DNA of 64,000 nucleotides from Eremothecium cymbalariae DBVPG#7215 (GCF_000235365.1 NC_016455.1:496001-560000), one strand, 5' to 3'. Counted from the first letter of the stretch, positions 41,346 through 50,683 are shown. A program made the numbers and translations. The notes: a model not told the origin generated them from the sequence alone.

Positions 41346-42980
41346 TCATGGGTGCAGGTTCCCCATGGAGGTTAGATTACCGGAACCTGTAATTGTAGGG
41401 GCAACTGACACAGCCAGAGGAGGCGGAATGTTGCTTTGGTTAGTTGCATCCGGAGCTGCAGAGGTTGATGGTGGTCTTGCCGCTACCACTAAATTTGGTG
41501 CGCCTGCAGAGTGGTGGTGATGGTGGTGGTGTTGATGGTGTGGTTGTTGTTGATGAACAGAGACATTGGTGTTGTTATTGCCAGGAACGTTAATGGCAGT
41601 AGTCGTCGACGACGACGAGGCAGACGATGCGGACGAGGCAGACGAGGCAGACGAAGATAATGACGACAAAGCACCTACCTGCATGGAAGGTGTGTTGTGG
41701 CCGACAGTATCGGCGATATCAGAATTTATTAGGGAATTTAATGTTTTCTTGACCTCGTTCTTGCTCAACATGCCGGAATCAATCATGTCCTTGATGGAAA
41801 ACGTAGTCGGGCCCGCCGCACTCGAGGAGGATGAGGAAACCATTGTTGCAGACGAGTCGGCACTGGCTGCAGTAACTGCGACCGCCCCGTTCGCGCCGGA
41901 ATGCAGACGGTTCATCAAATGAGAGGCTGTATTTGGGTTCGACGAAAGGCGTTCCAGTAGCATCTCGGCGTGCTTTAGTTTCAGATGCTGAGACAAATTA
42001 TCTTTCCGCTTATGGCGGGAATGGCACCATGGACAACTGTATGGCTTCATGGTGGAATGCGATAAAAGATGTCTTTTAAGCCAGGACTTACGTTTGAAGG
42101 CCTTTTCGCAAAAATGACACTTGTGTATATTCTCAAACGAGTTAGGGTCCATCAGTTGGCTGGAGGTAACATTTGAAACGCCTATACTAGTCGATGTTGC
42201 AGGTGCCGTGGCTGCTGGAGGAGGGATAGCGCCCAGCTGTGGGATTGTCTGCACATACTGCTGTGGTTGCTGCGAGTGCTGCTGCTGCTGATGGTGTTGT
42301 TGAGCTTGCTGCATTGGCTGCGGCTGCTGTGTCTGCTGCATTTGAGGATGCGGAATCGAATATTGATACGTGTGAGGCATCCCCCAGGAATAATACGGCT
42401 GTTGCTGCTGGGCCTGGGCCTGGGCCTGAGCCTGCTGGGTTTGCGCTTGCTGCGCCTGTGCTTGCTGCTGCTGGGCCTGCTGCTGCTGGGCCTGCTGGGC
42501 CTGCTGTTGGGCCTGCTGCTGCTGGGCCTGCTGCTGGGCCTGCTGCTGGGCCTGCGCCTGCTGGGCCTGCGCCTGCTGATAATGCTGTGTTTGCGCCTGG
42601 CCTTGGGCCTGCCCCTGCTGTTGTAACTGTTGGTTCATAAGATGAGGAAGCTGCTGTTGTAACTGGTGATAAACAGCAACTTGTGCATGCGGATCATCGT
42701 GAAAATAATAAGGAGTCGTGGATGGCGTAGGATACGTTGACAAGCTCATATGCATTGGCATGGGCATGTTCGGAACGTACTTGGTATCATAGAGATCACC
42801 AGATCCAGCGCTGACAATATGTCTCTGATACTGCTGGGGCTGCTGGGGCTGCTGGGGCTGCTGGGGCTGCTGGGGCTGCTGGGGCTGCTGGGGCTGCTGG
42901 GGCTGCTGCTGCTGCTGCTGCTGCGCAGCAGCAGCAGCAGCAGATTGTTGCTGGTGATGGTGATGGCCTTCGTACTCCAT
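41346..42980 (-). CDS. MOT3: C2H2 zinc-finger transcription regulator Mot3
   Basis: Mot3 represses or activates hypoxic, ergosterol and cell-wall genes in S. cerevisiae, where its Gln/Asn-rich region can form a prion. The 544-residue protein starts MEYEGHHHHQQQS. It has an Ala6-Gln7 run, eight Pro-Gln-Gln units and a long Gln/Ala stretch (about 120-195). Two C2H2 fingers lie at about 287-345: CHFCEKAFKRKSWLKRHLLSH and CPWCHSRHKRKDNLSQHLKLKH are recognised by their Cys and His pairs. The fingers match Mot3 closely. The C-terminal part is Ser/Ala and His rich. The position next to TVP18 and NAT4 fits YMR070W. Confidence 0.93.
   Translation of the reverse strand: MEYEGHHHHQQQSAAAAAAQQQQQQQPQQPQQPQQPQQPQQPQQPQQPQQYQRHIVSAGSGDLYDTKYVPNMPMPMHMSLSTYPTPSTTPYYFHDDPHAQVAVYHQLQQQLPHLMNQQLQQQGQAQGQAQTQHYQQAQAQQAQAQQQAQQQAQQQQAQQQAQQAQQQQAQQQQAQAQQAQTQQAQAQAQAQQQQPYYSWGMPHTYQYSIPHPQMQQTQQPQPMQQAQQHHQQQQHSQQPQQYVQTIPQLGAIPPPAATAPATSTSIGVSNVTSSQLMDPNSFENIHKCHFCEKAFKRKSWLKRHLLSHSTMKPYSCPWCHSRHKRKDNLSQHLKLKHAEMLLERLSSNPNTASHLMNRLHSGANGAVAVTAASADSSATMVSSSSSSAAGPTTFSIKDMIDSGMLSKNEVKKTLNSLINSDIADTVGHNTPSMQVGALSSLSSSASSASSASSASSSSTTTAINVPGNNNTNVSVHQQQPHHQHHHHHHHSAGAPNLVVAARPPSTSAAPDATNQSNIPPPLAVSVAPTITGSGNLTSMGNLHP
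42400..42612 (-). repeat. Gln/Ala-coding low-complexity repeat in MOT3
   Basis: On the + strand this reads as irregular CTG, TTG and GCC triplets; on the coding strand as runs of CAG with GCC/GCA, giving (Gln2-4-Ala)n. It is in frame throughout. Confidence 0.85.
42831..42902 (-). repeat. Eight perfect 9-bp repeats encoding Pro-Gln-Gln
   Basis: The unit CTGCTGGGG occurs eight times in tandem with no mismatches on the + strand, giving eight in-frame Pro-Gln-Gln units in MOT3. Perfect identity suggests recent expansion. Confidence 0.97.
42906..42943. repeat. Perfect 38-bp CTG/CAG palindrome inside MOT3
   Basis: The + strand runs (CTG)n GC(AGC)n with the centre between 42924 and 42925; 19 consecutive base pairs match with no loop. 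It encodes the Gln run and the Ala run of MOT3 at about codons 13-25. Confidence 0.96.
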
Positions 42981-45001
42981 AGGTTTTTCGAAATAAAAAA
43001 ATCTTGGTACAGTGTAGTAACCAAATCGACAACGACGTTAGCAACTTAACTCGATAGAACAGGCGGAACGTGCGACAAAAAACAGGATCAACGTTCTAAT
43101 GTATATGATACACTTAATAACACTAATTAAGAGACAGAGTGAGAAAGTATAAGCTTTCTTTTCTATAATTGACGATACCTTCCCGTTTGTATGGTGTGAG
43201 CGTGATATGCAAAAAAAAAAATTGATTACAACAAAAATATTAATAAAGAATAAAAATCAAACCCCACTTCTCCACACTTTAAAATATAAGGCAGAAGTAG
43301 AAACTCAGTACTAATATGGCTTTTTGTGTGCGTAATATTAGTAGCTATCTTTTTCTCTCTGTACTACTTTTAATGTTTTTTTCTTTCTTTTGAGAAACGC
43401 GGTATCTCGAAATAAAATAAAAAAATGATTAGATCAGTTGATTCTTCCTAGGAAATATGTGGGAATCACCGTCTGCGTGTCGGTAGTATATTCTGTAGGT
43501 CTCCGTCTCTTCCTGGAGGGGTATAAATAGGAGCACAAAAGCGACATGAGGCAAATTGTCCAAATCCCGACCGTTATTATATATGTTTCGAAATGATAGA
43601 CAATAGATACAAAGGAAAAAGAAACCGAGACCGAACGCGAATTTAGGAGCTGTGAGAGTGTTCCGTGGGCGAGCGTTCTGCCTTTTCTTTCTCTCTCTGT
43701 CTGCCTGGTCCCCCTGCCGTCTCTTCTCTTCTCTGTTCTTTCTCTCTGCCTCCCTCCTTTGATCTTTCCTGTACATCTTTCTAGGCTTATTTTATGTACT
43801 GGGTTCTCTCTGGGGGCTGGGCCTATGCACCTTACGGTTATATTAACATCATTACGTAACCTTATTATGTTATGTATTTTGTGTTTTATTTTTGCATTGC
43901 AGCTTGCACACAGCTTGCAGTACTCAAAGATTGCCGGAGGCTGTTTTTTTGGCTGATGGCGGTCATCGCCGTTATATTGTTACAAAGTATGGTGTGAGGT
44001 ACTTGTCAAAATTATGAATACTAATTGGGACCGTAAGTAGGGAGCGTTCGTATGCAGCAGCGGGGGGCAGTAGAGGGTGGTGGGTGAGCGGGGTGGAGTT
44101 TTTAGTAAAAGGAAGGGGGGTGGGATTTCGAGGAGATACCAGACGTGAAACTGAATCATCAATGAACGTGGCTTGGTTTGTTCGCAGCCGTCCCTCTTTG
44201 TTTTTATGCAGTGCGGTGGTATCTATGAGGGCACGGTTATGCATTAGCAGCAGCGCAGCAGCAGCCATGGCTGCTGCTGCTGCCGCTGCTGCTGCCTGCT
44301 TTTATTGGCATCGTTTTCTTGAATGGTTATTGTTGCTATAGTGCTGCAACCTATGCCCCCTCCCTCCTTCTATCTTCTTCTGCTCTCTATCTTTAGTTTC
44401 GTTCCAGTCTGCCTGCTGGCTCCTCTTTTTTTCTTTCGCAGTTAAGTTTCTGCGGTGTTTTCTGCGCTAAAGGATATACAGGCATTTAATTTAAGATTCC
44501 TGCTTGGATTTACCTGCTGTCTGCGCGCTTTTCTCCCGTGGAGACAACTGCGCGGCGAGAAAAATGGGAATAGAGAGGTTTCTTTTTTTTATAGCAGCAG
44601 ACTGCTGCTGCAGGTCTGGGCTGCCTCGGTCTGTTGTAGATGTGCCAAACATTTAGAGGAAAGAATTTTACGTCTATGCGGGGCGGCGGACTCTGGAGGC
44701 GGCGGCAGCAGCTGCAGCAGCTTAGCAGCTGCTGCGGGAGCTGCTGCTGCTGCATGTTGAGGTGGGCGGCGGCGGTGTGGTGCGGGGCGAGGCAAGGCGA
44801 GGCAGTGAACAATAAAAAGAAAAAAAAGGGCTGGGGCCATTTCTAATCTTATTATCACTATCTATCTATCTCCTGTTCACAGAAAGAGAGGCTGTTGTGT
44901 AGTTTGCCCAGAAAGCAAGCGAACCGCAGACAGTTGCGCACAGCGTTATTCTGTGTGTGCGGGTATCTCCGGGAGGAAAGCCGAATGTGACAATTGGCAG
45001 A
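42981..45001. promoter_or_regulatory. 2-kb region upstream of MOT3 and downstream of NAT4
   Basis: Both flanking genes are on the minus strand, so this is MOT3 5' DNA. It holds AT-rich sequence with poly-A (to 43440), a pyrimidine-rich zone (43680-43760), and then several CAG/CTG snap-back repeats: 44255-44280 (26 bp perfect), 44593-44609, and 44705-44750 (nested). Open frames here consist of repeats and pyrimidine tracts and are not called. Confidence 0.55.
44255..44280. repeat. Perfect 26-bp GCAGC...CATG...GCTGC palindrome
   Basis: The centre is CATG at 44266-44269, with 13 bases complementary on each side, embedded in longer CAG and CTG triplet runs (about 44246-44296). Confidence 0.95.
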
Positions 45002-45733
45002 TTATATAGAACAATACATGACTGTTAACTCGGAATTAGACAAAAAAAACTCAGTATTCGTAGCAGTTTTGAATCCCTGGCGGCGGTACAGCGCAAGAGC
45101 CTGACGGTTTCCTGTAAACACGGTGAGCTCCAGGCCCTTGAGTTGGGGGAAGCTGGGTTGCATATGTTGCACCAGTTGTCTGGCACAGAGCAGCATGCAG
45201 GAGCCCAGGCCCTGGTTTTGGAAGGATGGGGACACGTGGATTTCCATCACGTAGACGACCTTGCACGGCGGCGGCGGCGGGGTTTCTTCAAAGGCTGGTT
45301 CTGCTGACCTCCCACTGGGCCCCCTCTCACGTTCGGCAGTGGAGGCGGCAGCGCGACTGCCGTTGCCGGCAGGCCAGTGGGGCTCGTCGCAGAAAAGCAG
45401 CGAGACAAAGCCTGCTATGGCGCCTCCGGGATTCTCTTTCCTATATAGAACATGGCACGTGCCTAGCCCCTGTAGCTCGGCACGTTTGTGGGCTTGCCAG
45501 GGCCGAGAGCGGGTTAGGCGTGGATACAGAAGATGCGCGTGGACGTCGTAAAAGCAGCCCAGTGTTCGTTCAATTATCGCAGTAAGCTGTTTGGCAAATT
45601 TCTGCCGAGCAGCTACGGACAATCGATCCGTGATGATTATGTCGCGGCTCAAGGTGCATCCATTGCGGCAAGCCAATTGTTCTGGAAATGCATCATTGAT
45701 GTACAGCGCAAGGATCTCCGCTGGGTACTCCAT
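45002..45733 (-). CDS. NAT4: Histone H4/H2A N-alpha-acetyltransferase Nat4 (NatD)
   Basis: NatD acetylates the N-terminal amino group of histones H4 and H2A. The 243-residue protein carries the GNAT fold with the acetyl-CoA loop QNQGLGS preceded by the beta strand VYVMEIHVSP, and the C-terminal motif ALALYRRQGF. An Arg/Pro-rich low-complexity insert (about 127-158) interrupts the core between two strands. S. cerevisiae Nat4 is somewhat longer (285). The place next to MOT3 agrees with YMR069W. It is divergent from NEM1. Confidence 0.92.
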   Translation of the reverse strand: MEYPAEILALYINDAFPEQLACRNGCTLSRDIIITDRLSVAARQKFAKQLTAIIERTLGCFYDVHAHLLYPRLTRSRPWQAHKRAELQGLGTCHVLYRKENPGGAIAGFVSLLFCDEPHWPAGNGSRAAASTAERERGPSGRSAEPAFEETPPPPPCKVVYVMEIHVSPSFQNQGLGSCMLLCARQLVQHMQPSFPQLKGLELTVFTGNRQALALYRRQGFKTATNTEFFLSNSELTVMYCSI

Positions 45734-46415
45734 AATGCAGCTTTTTGTTTTGTGTGGTGGAACCTTTTAGAGATGAACTGGGGCGAGGCGAGGCCGAGGC
45801 AAGAAGCTCCTTTACAAGCACGGTGCTTATTATAAAAAATGCATTCTTTTTGTTTTCTACTTTTGCAGAGGAGTCCGCGCAGCCCGCGCACAGCCGGCTT
45901 CGCCGGCTGTGCGCGGGCATTTCAGATCAGGTGATCTGGTGTGTCACGTGGATATTTCGGCCCCTCGTGTTCAACGACTGCCAGGCAACCGTCCGTATCT
46001 GCCAGGCAAAGTGCAGCGAAGCACACCGTCTGTCCTGTGCTGTTCTTGCCACGCGAACTTCGAGGTTGTAATGTACCGGATCAACATAGATTATATAAGC
46101 GTGTATAGGGTTTTTGTTTTACAAAAAAGTTCAAACTGAACAAAAAGCTCGAAATTGATTCTCATAGAGAGACACACTCACTCCCATTCACTTTCACCCA
46201 CTCACGCCCCACGTTCACACACTCGTCCGTCGCCAGAGCACGAAAACGTATATATATATACATAATAAGGGAGACAGTAGTGATTCGACACAGAACGTCA
46301 CGGTTTTTTCTCTTTGAGTTGGGGAGGATACTATCTAATACCATAAAAATCATAAAAAAATAGGCTAGAGAGGAAGAGACAGAAGCCTCTTTTTTTAGAA
46401 AAAAGACAGCAGATA
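45734..46415. promoter_or_regulatory. Divergent NAT4-NEM1 promoter region
   Basis: 682 bp. It carries a 37-bp GC hairpin (45882-45918), a TCACGTG core at about 45943-45949, a tract of TATATATATA (about 46250-46261), and poly-T/A near the NEM1 start. No gene is called. Confidence 0.6.
45882..45918. repeat. GC-rich perfect inverted repeat (17-bp arms, TTC loop)
   Basis: Arms at 45882-45898 (GCCCGCGCACAGCCGGC) and 45902-45918 are exact reverse complements separated by TTC. It lies about 150 bp upstream of NAT4 and 500 bp upstream of NEM1. Confidence 0.97.
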
Positions 46416-47474
46416 ATGAATTCGCTTTCGTACTTGACGGGATCATCGCAACCGACGTCCTCTTCTAAGGAGGAATTGAGGTTTCCCTTCTCCGAAAGCA
46501 GTTTGCCTAATGTGACTGAGGAGCAAGAAGTTGAGAATGGGGAAGTTTCTCAAGATTCTAAAGGAGGCAGGCCTTCATGGGTATGGAGAGTGGTCTTTTT
46601 TTTACCCACCTGGCTTATTATCAAGCCAATTTGGCTGATATGGTTTGTTCTTACATTTCCTTTGAATTTGATTGAACACACTTCGTCTAAAGATGGTTCA
46701 GTAGAGGAGGAGGAGGTAATACCGACGAATTCTCAAGGTTCTGGTGGAGGAGAGGTTATAGAGGATGACGATCTTGTTGGAGAATCAATGGTGTTGCATG
46801 AAGATTCGATCAAGTCGTCGCGGCCTTCGACAAGTCGATCTAGTTATACGTCTACACGTTTGGGCAAGTTTTTGTTTCCGAAAAAGTTAATTCCACAGTC
46901 GATTCTACAAACGGATAGGAAGAAAGTGCTGGTTTTGGATTTGGATGAGACATTGATCCATTCGATGTCTAGGTCGACGTCATCATCGAATACGTCGCAA
47001 GGTCATATGGTGGAGGTAACTTTCTCTGTTAGTGGGGTTTCCAGCCTTTATTACGTGCATAAACGGCCGTATTGTGATCTATTTCTTTCCCGTGTGTGCA
47101 AATGGTATGATCTGGTGATCTTCACGGCGTCCATGAGAGAGTATGCGGACCCTGTGATTGACTGGCTTGAGAGCGGGATCTCCGCGCGCTTTACGAAGCG
47201 CAAGTACCGGTCCGATTGCATTTTGAGGGATGGCATAGGCTACGTGAAAGACTTGACGATGATTTCAAAGAATCTGCAAGATACAATCATCGTCGACAAT
47301 TCTCCTGTGTCGTACGCCATGAACGTGGACAACGCCATTCAAGTGGAAGGTTGGATCAGCGATCCTACCGACACTGGCTTGCTGAACTTGTTGCCGCTCT
47401 TGGAGGGCTTGCGGTTCACAACGGATACCAGAAATATACTGTCATTAAAAAATGGCGAACATGCTTTTGTTTGA
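46416..47474 (+). CDS. NEM1: Catalytic subunit of the Nem1-Spo7 phosphatase
   Basis: Nem1 with Spo7 dephosphorylates the phosphatidate phosphatase Pah1 at the nuclear/ER membrane, controlling lipid storage and nuclear shape. The 352-residue protein has a membrane-associated hydrophobic stretch at about 57-85 and a C-terminal FCP1/SCP-type HAD domain. The catalytic motif is LDLDETLIHS with aspartates at 175 and 177; FTASMREYADPVIDWL and IVDNSPVSYAMNVDNAI are the other family motifs. S. cerevisiae Nem1 (YHR004C) has about 446 residues, so the N-terminus is shorter here. LEU5 (YHR002W) and a YHR003C counterpart lie further right. Confidence 0.95.
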   Translation: MNSLSYLTGSSQPTSSSKEELRFPFSESSLPNVTEEQEVENGEVSQDSKGGRPSWVWRVVFFLPTWLIIKPIWLIWFVLTFPLNLIEHTSSKDGSVEEEEVIPTNSQGSGGGEVIEDDDLVGESMVLHEDSIKSSRPSTSRSSYTSTRLGKFLFPKKLIPQSILQTDRKKVLVLDLDETLIHSMSRSTSSSNTSQGHMVEVTFSVSGVSSLYYVHKRPYCDLFLSRVCKWYDLVIFTASMREYADPVIDWLESGISARFTKRKYRSDCILRDGIGYVKDLTMISKNLQDTIIVDNSPVSYAMNVDNAIQVEGWISDPTDTGLLNLLPLLEGLRFTTDTRNILSLKNGEHAFV

Positions 47475-47653
47475 TAGAAAGAGGGAACTATAAAAAGAAG
47501 AAAAATAATTAAGGAATCGGGGTGGATGGTGCGCGGAGAGTGGAGTTGATGAGGGCTACTACTAACAGTAGTCCGATATTTATTTAACCTTTTTGTTTTC
47601 ATTTTTTGTTCGTTTGTTTGTTTGTACACATGAGCTTCATTCAAGCTTCAAAA

Positions 47654-49570
47654 TTATCTCTCTGTATGGTTGTCTTTTTCATCTTTACCATCATCGTTTA
47701 CTCTATAAGAAAACTGCAAGAGGTTCTTCCGATTAGTCCATGATCTACATAATTTACCCCAGCGATAGAGTGGGATGGCCCACAATCCAATGAATATTTC
47801 AATTAATGCATAACAGGTAAATGCGTTCTTGTAGCCCTCATGTAAACAAAATTTGACGTTGAAGAAGGAAACTGCAAAGCCCAAAATATTTTTGACCATA
47901 TTTAGTGTGACTAAAGCTTCCTGGGAGAATTCCTTGTACGAATCGACAGCATAAGTGATCGCAGTGGTACTGCACATTGAAGAACCAAAACCTAGTACCC
48001 CAAAGAAAATGGAGGGGATAATCCAATGGTCCTGTCTTTCAAGTGACCACCCAAAGCCTAGAAGCCCTATTGCATTGCATAGCACCGCGGGTAATACCAT
48101 GAATAACCGAAATTCAGGCTCATAGATACCATGGTTATGAGCAGCTAAAAGTCTTGTATTCACATCACTACCTCTTCCTGCAATTAGAGAACCTAAACAA
48201 CCGCCGATAAATGGCGCAATGTATACCAATCCAACAGAGGCAGAACTGAATCCATATATATCTTTGTATGCATGATCAATAACCTGAGAAATGATGATTA
48301 AGGACACAACAGCGTATGCATACAGCCATGCCCCAAATAAAATAGCTGGGTAAGAAAACAACACAAACGGCCGTAGCATTACCATACACCAATTATCAAT
48401 GGTATGTCTCCCGTGGTAAATTCCAAGTCCGATTGCCATCTGTTTCTCGGAAATCGATTTTATGTGAGCTCGAGTTTTAGAACCCGTCTCAGCTTCTTGT
48501 GCATTTGACTCGTCAGTTAAGCCCACCGGCACCCCGTCATCGTTGACATGTCCAGCCGATTCTCTTGGATTCAACCTTGTAGAACGGACAGTAGCTATGG
48601 AAACATTCTCTGACAACCCTCTCACTTGACGAGCAATACGAGTCTCGTGCAGAGAACGTTTATTAGGAACCGGGGTACGATCCCAAAACGTCTCCGGAAC
48701 GAAAAGCAAATGTAATACAAAATTGGAACCTGCAATAATTGTCAGAATCCAAAATAACCAATGGGTACTCAAGTGTTCAAATACTAAAGAGCCCAGTAGA
48801 GGCACCAAGTTTTTCCCACCTAATAACAACAACGTGTATATGCCTAATCTATAAGCTCTCTCATGGGCAAAGTAAATCTCTGCGATAGTGGCGCTGGGAA
48901 GGGACTCAACCGTAGATAACCCAAAACCGGACACAACCCTCGATATTAACAACCAGTTGAAAGAAGTGCTACAGGCACAACCAATGGACCCTATCATGAA
49001 AATAAGTATACCCACCAAATAAACCAAACGCTTTCCAAACAAAACAGCCGTAGGTGATGCAAAGATAGAACCGACGCCTAACGACAGCATCATAGGCCCA
49101 ACTAAATATGAAATCTGCGATAAAGGAACCTGAAGTTCCGCAGACAATTTAGAAAACCCAGATGCAAGCATCGATGTCTGGCCCCCGCCCACGAAACAAT
49201 GCCATCCAACACAAACTAATGCTATGTCTCTCCGCCAAATAGGCCAATTCAAAGGATCCTTCTTACATTCAGACGGCTGCGGATTCAAAATAATCCCCTT
49301 CTTCGTCTTCTTAAGGTGATCATCCGAACCTCCAGACTCCTGTCCCTTCATATCAGAATCCAAAGGCGACGAACCAGACACCGAACTGCACCGTGAACCA
49401 GAAGCCGCCACACCACATCCCGCATCTACCCCACTATCCTCTTTAACAACACTAACACTAACCTCATCAACCCCCTTCTGCATCATCGCAAACGTCCCAG
49501 GAACATTAAGCTCCGGTAGTCCATGGTCTTCTGATCCCGGCTGTACTATGCCTAAAAAACTAACTACCAT
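47654..49570 (-). CDS. MFS transporter, HOL1-like (DHA1 group)
   Basis: This is a 12-helix major-facilitator protein of the plasma membrane. The start is the ATG at 49568-49570; a TTG four codons upstream is ignored. Of 638 residues, the first 100 are hydrophilic. The family signature LNPQPSECKKDPLNWPIWRRD precedes helix 1 (20 residues quoted or fewer: DPLNWPIWRRD). A long loop after helix 6 (about 310-390) is typical of the HOL1 group. S. cerevisiae Hol1 imports polyamines and, in mutants, cations and histidinol; the substrate here is inferred only. It is inserted between NEM1 and MAE1. No HOL1-type short upstream frame ending Pro-Ser-stop is seen in the leader. Confidence 0.85.
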   Translation of the reverse strand: MVVSFLGIVQPGSEDHGLPELNVPGTFAMMQKGVDEVSVSVVKEDSGVDAGCGVAASGSRCSSVSGSSPLDSDMKGQESGGSDDHLKKTKKGIILNPQPSECKKDPLNWPIWRRDIALVCVGWHCFVGGGQTSMLASGFSKLSAELQVPLSQISYLVGPMMLSLGVGSIFASPTAVLFGKRLVYLVGILIFMIGSIGCACSTSFNWLLISRVVSGFGLSTVESLPSATIAEIYFAHERAYRLGIYTLLLLGGKNLVPLLGSLVFEHLSTHWLFWILTIIAGSNFVLHLLFVPETFWDRTPVPNKRSLHETRIARQVRGLSENVSIATVRSTRLNPRESAGHVNDDGVPVGLTDESNAQEAETGSKTRAHIKSISEKQMAIGLGIYHGRHTIDNWCMVMLRPFVLFSYPAILFGAWLYAYAVVSLIIISQVIDHAYKDIYGFSSASVGLVYIAPFIGGCLGSLIAGRGSDVNTRLLAAHNHGIYEPEFRLFMVLPAVLCNAIGLLGFGWSLERQDHWIIPSIFFGVLGFGSSMCSTTAITYAVDSYKEFSQEALVTLNMVKNILGFAVSFFNVKFCLHEGYKNAFTCYALIEIFIGLWAIPLYRWGKLCRSWTNRKNLLQFSYRVNDDGKDEKDNHTER

Positions 49571-50683
49571 GTCCCCTCCCAAACCTCTTTGTTTGAAATC
49601 TCTATGCTTCTTCTACTCCCAATACTCCCAACTTCTCAAACTACCAAAGATAACTGTCAACCTACCTTATCACTATATATAATAAATTACAAAGAAATGG
49701 CTAGAAAACCCTTTTTGCGATTAATCAAAATCTTTTTTAAGAATCAATCAAAACCTGGTCTGGCTTTCTTTTTTTCCCTTTTGTTTCCAGACCTACAAAT
49801 TACAAACAACAAAATCTACATATCAATACCTATTCCCCATATTCTTAAATCCCCTCCCCTACCCCAACTCCCCTCTTATCTCCCCCAAATCTCCGATCAT
49901 CACTCTTTGTGATGCCTTATAGTATGAAAACGTTGTACATATGCGCGCTTATGGCTTATCTTGAGCTCTAATTTCTTCTGTTTTTCCGTTTTCTCGTTTA
50001 AAGTTAAATTAAAATATAAAATCAAATAACATGGGTGTTTTCCCGGACACCAGCCTGCTCCTTAGTGTTCATCGGACACTTTTGTTGATTTTCATTTCTT
50101 TTGTTTCTTTTTCCTTAATGCCAAGCTTTCTATTATTCTGATCGATATGCCTCGAGAAGCACCATGTCCTGATATACATAGTCTGCTATACAGAAGAATC
50201 CAAGCGTCCTGATATACAAAAAGGGGACATGGAGTTTTTAGTTGATTGTAGGTTATGGGGCTGTTGTTGAGCACGGTTCTTTGCTGCTTGGGCGCGCCGA
50301 CAGCGTGGTTACGATTGTTCGTTTATGGTTATTAGGCAAGCATGCAAGCTGTATATCTGTGTGTTATATATGTAGAAGTTTCTTTTGTCTTGGTTAGTGG
50401 AAGGGGGTCTGATACGGTACAGAAGAAACACCACAGCGTCTATATATATTGGTAGCCCTATTGATCAGCGGTTTTTTCGAGGACAATATAATATAATATG
50501 TTATATTATATTATTTATTGGGTTGGGTTGGTGAAGTCTTTTTTTTCAATTTTTTTTAATTTTTTTATTATTTGAAGTTCGAATTTGACGGCTTTTGCCT
50601 TTTTTTGTCGTTCTCCATCATCTTAGTCTTCGACAGTTTGCTTGTGATTCTCTCCATTCTTGGGGTCTTTCAAGAGCATTGTG
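49571..50683. promoter_or_regulatory. Divergent HOL1-like / MAE1 promoter region
   Basis: 1.1 kb. The minus strand has a TATATATA-type element about 105 bp before the transporter start (near 49674-49681). Toward MAE1 there is a repeated word GTCCTGATATACA (50166-50178 and 50206-50218, 40 bp apart), TCTATATATATT (about 50439), an AT palindrome (50485-50512) and poly-T tracts (50539-50572). No gene. Confidence 0.6.
50485..50512. repeat. AT-only inverted repeat (12-bp arms)
   Basis: AATATAATATAA at 50485-50496 and its reverse complement at 50501-50512 flank TATG. It lies about 170-200 bp upstream of MAE1. Confidence 0.9.

Noticed and set aside
43429..43776. 115-codon minus-strand frame rich in Arg/Lys/Glu upstream of MOT3
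   Set aside because: It is a purine-tract frame without recognisable similarity, more likely MOT3 leader or promoter.
47560..47566. TACTAAC branch-box sequence after NEM1
   Set aside because: No GTATGT-type donor lies upstream and NEM1 is complete, so it is probably chance.
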